Below are positions 59,063-64,000 of a DNA stretch of 64,000 nucleotides, piece by piece. The notes beneath the pieces were generated by a model. It did not search any database. It was not told the origin of the DNA and saw only the letters and a program-made list of their open reading frames with translations. The stretch's first letter is position 1; each line of letters starts with the position of its first letter. Made by a program: the position numbers and the translations under genes. This DNA comes from Pseudobacter ginsenosidimutans. Lineage in GTDB: Bacteria > Bacteroidota > Bacteroidia > Chitinophagales > Chitinophagaceae. The stretch spans positions 1,116,001 to 1,180,000 of the forward strand of contig NZ_CP042431.1 of the NCBI RefSeq assembly GCF_007970185.1. Direction: 5' to 3'.

Positions 59063-60412
59063 TCAGGAAAGATGATACTCTTCGATCTTCCTGTAGAGTG
59101 TAGTAAGTCCGATATTGAGTAGTTTGGCTGCTTCCGTTTTATTACCCCTTGTATGATTGAGCACACGCTGGATATGCAGCTTCTCAACACTGGCGAGGGA
59201 GAAGGCAGATAATGTATTGTTATCTGCACCGGATGGAGCGGATTGCTGAAATTCAAGCGGAAGATTTTCTTTGGTCAGTTCGTTGCCATCAGATAGGATC
59301 ACGGCCCTTTCCATGATATTCTTGAGCTCCCGGATATTTCCCTTCCAGGAATGTTGCTGGAGTTGAGATAAAAAGTCCTTGTTCATGCCCGTTAGACGGC
59401 TATTGGTTTTGGCCGCAAATAGCGAGAGATAATGCGCTGCAAGTGCCGGTATGTCGTCTTTCCTTTCATTGAGCGATGGGAGGTTAATAGTGAATACATT
59501 CAGCCGGTAGAAAAGATCTTCCCTGAACCTGCCATTGTCTACTTCCTGTTGCAGCCCCCGATTGGTGGCGGCAATCACCCGCACATTCACTTTGGTAGGT
59601 TTGGTATCTCCCACTTTGATGAATTCGTTGTTTTCGAGTACACGTAACAGTTTGCTCTGGAGATCGATATGCATTTCGCCGATCTCATCCAGGAAGAGCG
59701 TACCGTTATGTGCTTCTTCGATCAATCCTTTCTTGTCTTTCATCGCGCCGGTAAAAGCGCCGGCCTTATGACCGAAAAGTTCGCTCTCCAGCAGGTCTTT
59801 GGTGAAGGCGCTGCAGTTCAGTGGCAGGAAAGCCTGGCCTGCACGTTTGCTGCCATTGTGAATGGCCTGGGCAAACACTTCTTTGCCGGTACCTGTTTCT
59901 CCCAACAACAATACAGTAGTATCGGTGGGCGCTACCCGCTGTGCAAGGGCAATAGCTTCCCTGATACGTGTAGAAGAACCGATGATATTATCGAAGCTGT
60001 ATCTTTTTCCCACCTGCTGCTCCAGCTGAGCCACTCTTTTTCTGAGCTGCACCTGCTCCATGGCGCGATTGAGCAGCGGAATGATCTTTTCATTATCATC
60101 ACCTTTGGTGATATAATCAAAAGCGCCATTCTTCATGGCCTGTACGCCATCAGGGATATTGCCATAGGCAGTGAGCAGTATGATCTCTACAGAGGGATAT
60201 TTCGATCTGATATTGGCAGCATTCGCTACACCACTGCCATCAGGAAGCTTCACATCGCTCAACACCACATCGATGGATTCCCGCTCCAGCATTTTGCCGG
60301 CCGATTTGAGATCGGCAGCTTCAAAAACGGTGAAGCCTTCAAGACTGATGATGCGTTTGAGCAGACTGCGAAGTTTCTCTTCGTCGTCTATGAGAAGGAT
60401 ATTTCCTGACAT
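59063..60412 (-). CDS. NtrC-family sigma-54-dependent response regulator
   Basis: The 449-residue protein has a receiver domain with Asp53 in VVLSDVKLPDGSG, an AAA+ domain with Walker A GETGTGKE (171-178), the sigma-54-contact loop GAFTGA (218-223) and Walker B TLFLDE (238-243), and a C-terminal Fis-type HTH (NKTEAAKLLNIGLTTLYRKI). All parts for sigma-54 activation are intact. No histidine kinase gene is adjacent. The nearest orphan kinase is the one at 47731 at the end of kdp, and a sigma-54 promoter lies before kdp, so it probably controls kdp. Confidence 0.95.
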   Translation of the reverse strand: MSGNILLIDDEEKLRSLLKRIISLEGFTVFEAADLKSAGKMLERESIDVVLSDVKLPDGSGVANAANIRSKYPSVEIILLTAYGNIPDGVQAMKNGAFDYITKGDDNEKIIPLLNRAMEQVQLRKRVAQLEQQVGKRYSFDNIIGSSTRIREAIALAQRVAPTDTTVLLLGETGTGKEVFAQAIHNGSKRAGQAFLPLNCSAFTKDLLESELFGHKAGAFTGAMKDKKGLIEEAHNGTLFLDEIGEMHIDLQSKLLRVLENNEFIKVGDTKPTKVNVRVIAATNRGLQQEVDNGRFREDLFYRLNVFTINLPSLNERKDDIPALAAHYLSLFAAKTNSRLTGMNKDFLSQLQQHSWKGNIRELKNIMERAVILSDGNELTKENLPLEFQQSAPSGADNNTLSAFSLASVEKLHIQRVLNHTRGNKTEAAKLLNIGLTTLYRKIEEYHLS

Positions 60413-60436
60413 GAGAACAAAACTACAGGATTGTGA

Positions 60437-62374
60437 TCATCTCCCAATCACCAGTTTTTCTACCCGCAGGATGATATCGGCTTCAAACCGGCAGACGTAA
60501 ACACCGGAACTCAGTGTGCGCGTAAGGTATAACGGAACCGTATGGGTGCCTTTCTGATAGGTTACATTGGGAATGGCCATTCCAACAAATTTACCATCTG
60601 ATGTATACAGCGATAAACGTACGCTGGTAGGCGCTTTCAGGGTAAATCGGATACTGGTCATATCCGAAGTAGGATTTGGATAGAAGCTCAAAGCCAGATC
60701 ACGGCCAGGCTCCTCTTCCTCTCCTGGCCCTGTTGGTGGAGGTTTCTCAGGAAGCGGAACAGTGGAGGTTTCTCCTGTAAGAAAGATGGGAGTACCTGTA
60801 AGCGCAATGCTCTGGGAAGTAATGGTGGTGGTCACATTGCTTTCTGCAAAATTCCATTCCTTTTTATACACTCTGCCTGTAAGGTTAAGCGCAGCAGGAA
60901 ATGAATAGGTTGCAGTGGGATTTTCCACCAGGTCCCTGGTTGTTTTGGCCCAGAGCACATAAGTGAACAATCCTTTATCATCTTTGAAAGCAGCGCCATC
61001 CACTGTGGCCGGAAGCTGCAGCGCAGCGGTGCGTGTGGCATCGTACACAGAGCCCCTCAAAAGATCTGAAGTAGTTTTGAAAGCGATGCCTTCTTTATTG
61101 TATTGCTGCCTGTAGGCCCCGCCATTGGCTAACGGACCTGCACCTTCGAGCTTCTGATAAAGGCCCATGGTCTGAAAACCGTCGGTGGCTTCTGAAAGCG
61201 TGCGTGAATCGCCGAGTACGAAAGTATAATACTGCCGGATCTCGTTCTTCTGACTGGCCACCAGGGTTTTTATGATGTAGTTCTTCTGCGCGTCCTCAGA
61301 ACCGATCATATCGCCAAATGATTTCTTTGGGATATTGTTCTCTGTGCAGATGAACAGTTTTTTCGGATATTGTGATCCGTTATATCCGTAAGTGGCCATC
61401 ACATTGTAGAAATCCTGTTTCAGTTTTACATATTCAGCAACGGCAGCATCGGAGTGACGCTTATACACCCAGCCTCCGCCGTTGGCATCACTCCAGGTGG
61501 CCAGGTTGAACATGGGGTAGCTGTGAAAACTGAGCACATCAAAATAGGCGCCGCCCTTAAGGGGATACTCTCCGGTTACGGTGCCGTTGTTTGGATTGTC
61601 TGTGTTACGGAGGATCGCATCCAGAAAGCTGATATAACCAAGGCCGCCGGTAGTAACGTATGCAGTAGGATCAACGGTTTTCACCACTTCGTAAGCAATG
61701 CGCAGGAGACGAACATAATGGTAGATAGGCGCTTTCATGTTGGGAAGATCGCAGGGAGGCGGGTTATTGTCCCACCAGTTGCCGGCTTCGCCCTTCTTCT
61801 TCCAGCCATTCCCTGCATTATCATAATCAGGCTCATTGATGATCTCCCAGAATTTCACCCAGCCTTTATAACGGGAAACAGTTTTATAAATATAGAGCGC
61901 GAAGTAATTGTTCTCATTCACTGGCGTGCCATTGGCACCTCCGTCCCAGATAGGCTCGTACATATTCTTCCAAAGCACTGATTCGTCGCCACAACCATTG
62001 TATTTGGCATTGTCTTTATGAGCGGGAGATGCAGTATTGAGAAAGACGGTATTGTCCTTCACCCCCAGGGTGGCGTAATGCGTGAATTCGGCGAGGCGGA
62101 TATCATAGCCCCATGATTCGAGGAATTCTTCGGGAAGTGCGGGCCTGAAGGTTTTGGAACCTACTCCCTTTACACTCTTTGCGGGATTGCCTGCAGCGAT
62201 ATCGGCGAGAGCCTTATCATCCCAGGAATTTCCGTACCACCCACCGTTGGTGCCATACATGAACTTCCCGTTATAAGCAGGAACAGTATTGTTAGCTGTA
62301 TAATTAACTTGCGCTGAAAGCTGATGGCATGCCAACAGGCATACCGCCAGGAATACGTGTAAACGGTGTTTCAT
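60437..62374 (-). CDS. T9SS-exported clan GH-A-like glycoside hydrolase
   Basis: The 645-residue protein has a signal peptide (HVFLAVCLLACHQLSAQ), a TIM-barrel-type domain (about 30-430) and a C-terminal T9SS type A sorting domain (about 560-645; LALSFYPNPTSDMTSIRF, GVYVCRFEADIILRVEKLV). Glu181 in WEIINEPD fits the acid/base of clan GH-A and Glu345 in LFICTENN fits the nucleophile. GH39 or GH5-like activity is plausible but not proven. A Pro/Gly/Glu-rich linker (about 545-558) precedes the sorting domain. The substrate is unknown; the gene is on its own leftward unit. Confidence 0.88.
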   Translation of the reverse strand: MKHRLHVFLAVCLLACHQLSAQVNYTANNTVPAYNGKFMYGTNGGWYGNSWDDKALADIAAGNPAKSVKGVGSKTFRPALPEEFLESWGYDIRLAEFTHYATLGVKDNTVFLNTASPAHKDNAKYNGCGDESVLWKNMYEPIWDGGANGTPVNENNYFALYIYKTVSRYKGWVKFWEIINEPDYDNAGNGWKKKGEAGNWWDNNPPPCDLPNMKAPIYHYVRLLRIAYEVVKTVDPTAYVTTGGLGYISFLDAILRNTDNPNNGTVTGEYPLKGGAYFDVLSFHSYPMFNLATWSDANGGGWVYKRHSDAAVAEYVKLKQDFYNVMATYGYNGSQYPKKLFICTENNIPKKSFGDMIGSEDAQKNYIIKTLVASQKNEIRQYYTFVLGDSRTLSEATDGFQTMGLYQKLEGAGPLANGGAYRQQYNKEGIAFKTTSDLLRGSVYDATRTAALQLPATVDGAAFKDDKGLFTYVLWAKTTRDLVENPTATYSFPAALNLTGRVYKKEWNFAESNVTTTITSQSIALTGTPIFLTGETSTVPLPEKPPPTGPGEEEEPGRDLALSFYPNPTSDMTSIRFTLKAPTSVRLSLYTSDGKFVGMAIPNVTYQKGTHTVPLYLTRTLSSGVYVCRFEADIILRVEKLVIGR

Positions 62375-62472
62375 AAGACATCAACTTCACGGTTAGTGTA
62401 CAGGATTACCGCGGGTTTTAGAAGCAATTACTTTGCCAAAAGCAGACCAGATAAGTCAAAAAATAAAGTTGA

Positions 62473-63636
62473 TCATCGGAAAACCTGATTCAGCGCAGCT
62501 TTCAGGAAGGTCCATTTAGGCAACACGCTGATAATGCGGAGCTCATCTGATAAAGTACTTTGATTGCCCAGGAACTGTAAAACACTGGAGAGTTTGTTCT
62601 TACTGAACAAACGGGTGAAGATGATTTCGCCGGGGCTGTATTGTTTGGCCAGCACTTCCAGCAATACAGCATCGTAAAAATGGAAGCGGGTATGCTGATA
62701 GCTCTTTGGGCGGGGTTGTTGGTCCTTTGCCAGTTGATGGCACAGCAGATCAGCCTGTTGCTGGATGAATTGGAAAGTGTAGCCGCTGCTGGGCTTGGTT
62801 TGTCCACCAGCTGTACCGATATTGATCAGCCTTCCTTTGGATTCGGGCCAGCGGTAATTGGTCATGGGGATCTTCCCTTCTTCCTTATTCAATACAGTGT
62901 ATGTACTCTTGATATTGGCCTGTAAATATTGTTTCAGCGCAGTTTCATATTGTTCAGCAGTCAGCAGCTCAGTAGTGAACAGGGTGTATTCCACCAATGC
63001 CCGCCGCTGGCTCAAAGGCATCACATAAACAAATGCAGTTCCGTGTTCCTGCGAAACCCTGAAGTCCATCAGCGTGGCTGCTGCAGGATCAAATACCGGC
63101 TCTTCGGTTTCGATGAACCAGCCTTTGAAATGCTGCAACAGCATATGCTCATTTTTTTTCAAAACAGGAGGCCGGAAAATGATGCTGTTGAAAATGTATG
63201 AGGCTGAAAATATTTGCCCATTGATCTGTGCCGTAGCTTCTTCTCCCTCTCCATCGATGGCCGACACTTCCTCCCGGAGCCATTCCACATTCGGATACCG
63301 GGCAATCTCTTTCATACAATGATGATAAAAATCTTCGCCCCGGATCATTTTATAATGATAAGGAAAGATATTACTGCATTTCGAATACTCATTACCGTAA
63401 TACCACAGTTGATCATATTGGTGATGAACGATGGATTCAAAAAAACCTGTCCCCTTTTCCCAGAAACACCAGGTCTTGTTGTACATGCCGGAATTGTCTT
63501 TGTCCACCAGCAGGATCCGCTTATTGCTGGTGGAGGGATGCTTCAACAGTCGCATCAGCAGGCTCATTGCAGCGCAGCCGGCCCCGGTGAAAATATAATC
63601 GTAGCGGCGCTTATTACCGGGCTCGTTTCTTATCAT
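62473..63636 (-). CDS. crtY: lycopene beta-cyclase
   Basis: The 387-residue protein has an N-terminal dinucleotide-binding motif (YIFTGAGCAAMSLLMRLL) followed by TWCFWEKGTGFFESIVHHQY, both typical of bacterial CrtY. It has DFRVSQEHGTAFVYVMPLS in the middle and GTAGGQTKPSSGYTFQFIQQ later, which are conserved family motifs. It cyclises the ends of lycopene to beta-carotene. The start overlaps the 3' end of crtZ by 23 nt, so both are in one leftward operon. Upstream pigment genes should lie beyond the right edge. Confidence 0.94.
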   Translation of the reverse strand: MIRNEPGNKRRYDYIFTGAGCAAMSLLMRLLKHPSTSNKRILLVDKDNSGMYNKTWCFWEKGTGFFESIVHHQYDQLWYYGNEYSKCSNIFPYHYKMIRGEDFYHHCMKEIARYPNVEWLREEVSAIDGEGEEATAQINGQIFSASYIFNSIIFRPPVLKKNEHMLLQHFKGWFIETEEPVFDPAAATLMDFRVSQEHGTAFVYVMPLSQRRALVEYTLFTTELLTAEQYETALKQYLQANIKSTYTVLNKEEGKIPMTNYRWPESKGRLINIGTAGGQTKPSSGYTFQFIQQQADLLCHQLAKDQQPRPKSYQHTRFHFYDAVLLEVLAKQYSPGEIIFTRLFSKNKLSSVLQFLGNQSTLSDELRIISVLPKWTFLKAALNQVFR

Positions 63637-64000
63637 TCCGGACCTTATTCCAGTATTTACGGTGAACGTATAACATACCGAAGCTTTCGCCTTCCTGTTT
63701 GTGGAGATGCTTGTGATGCATCTTATGCGCCCAGCGGATAGCGCGCACGTATGTATTGCTTGAGCGTGAAAACCATTTGAAGCGCTGGTGAATGATCACG
63801 TCATGCACCAGGAAATAAGCAGCGCCATAGGCCATGATGCCAAAACCGATAGCCTGAAGCCAGTAGATCTTATCGAGTGTGCCGAAGAGAATGCATAAAA
63901 AACTGGGAATGGCGAAGATCACGAAGAAAGCATCATTCTTCTCAAAGAAACCTGGTGTGGGTTGATGATGGTCTTCATGCAGGTACCAGAGGAATCCATG
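63614..64000 (-). CDS. crtZ: beta-carotene hydroxylase, 3' part (truncated by window edge)
   Basis: The frame is open to position 64000. The first visible residues, HGFLWYLHEDHHQP, contain a histidine motif of the fatty acid hydroxylase family, and the later ones are YFLVHDVIIHQRFKW and HKMHHKHLHKQEGESFG. These are the di-iron ligands of CrtZ. A GTG at 63922 is inside this frame and not the start. The enzyme adds 3-hydroxyls to beta-carotene, giving zeaxanthin. It overlaps crtY by 23 nt. Confidence 0.93.
   Translation of the reverse strand, partial: HGFLWYLHEDHHQPTPGFFEKNDAFFVIFAIPSFLCILFGTLDKIYWLQAIGFGIMAYGAAYFLVHDVIIHQRFKWFSRSSNTYVRAIRWAHKMHHKHLHKQEGESFGMLYVHRKYWNKVRNDKKRAR

Overview
The window looks like a chromosomal segment of a Bacteroidota member, most probably family Chitinophagaceae (Chitinophaga-like). 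The evidence is TonB-dependent receptors paired with a DUF4249 lipoprotein, a type IX secretion (T9SS) sorting domain, LytS/LytTR signalling, many FtsX-type permeases and AraC/Crp one-component regulators, and promoters of the Bacteroidota type (TTG, about 19 nt, TAnnTTTG). The downstream part of a flexirubin/carotenoid-type pigment cluster, lycopene cyclase plus carotene hydroxylase, lies at the right edge. No rRNA, tRNA, CRISPR array, phage or insertion sequence was recognised.

Left part (1-9.7 kb): the 3' end of an RHS-repeat protein is followed by a leftward tripartite RND efflux operon (adaptor, pump, TolC-like protein). Next come a small exported protein and a leftward operon of a 57-residue exported peptide, a DoxX membrane protein, a secreted protein and a leucine-rich-repeat protein.

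9.9-29.4 kb: a mosaic of short transcription units. It holds a LytS/LytTR pair, a Crp-family regulator next to two CRP-like operators and a DJ-1/Hsp31-like protein, a serine hydrolase, small DUF1801 and ATPase genes, and an AraC regulator divergent from an NAD(P)-binding epimerase. A large FtsX permease, another AraC regulator, a dipeptidyl-peptidase IV-like S9 peptidase, VOC/GNAT proteins, a sterol-desaturase-like hydroxylase and a DHFR-like reductase follow.

29.5-34 kb: a visibly more AT-rich block with a TonB-dependent receptor, a DUF4249 lipoprotein and a large unknown lipoprotein, split by a strong bidirectional terminator. 34-39.4 kb: RmuC, two Crp-family regulators, a persulfide-dioxygenase/rhodanese protein and an AraC regulator. 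39.5-44.8 kb: a probable metal-acquisition locus (DUF1772 protein, cupredoxin, small Cys/His protein, TonB receptor, PepSY reductase-like protein with a His/Cys-rich insert).

44.8-47.7 kb: amino-sugar genes (NagX-like acyltransferase, GH20-like hydrolase). 47.7-56.4 kb: a complete leftward kdp potassium-uptake operon. It starts with two very short membrane-protein ORFs and kdpF, then kdpA, kdpB, kdpC, a porin, a KdpD sensor-only protein and a separate histidine kinase. A good sigma-54 promoter sits just upstream, and an NtrC-type sigma-54 activator lies about 2.7 kb away beyond an FtsX permease. This suggests that kdp here is run by sigma-54 and an NtrC-like regulator in place of KdpE. 60.4-64 kb: a T9SS-exported clan GH-A-like glycosidase, then crtY and the 3' part of crtZ.
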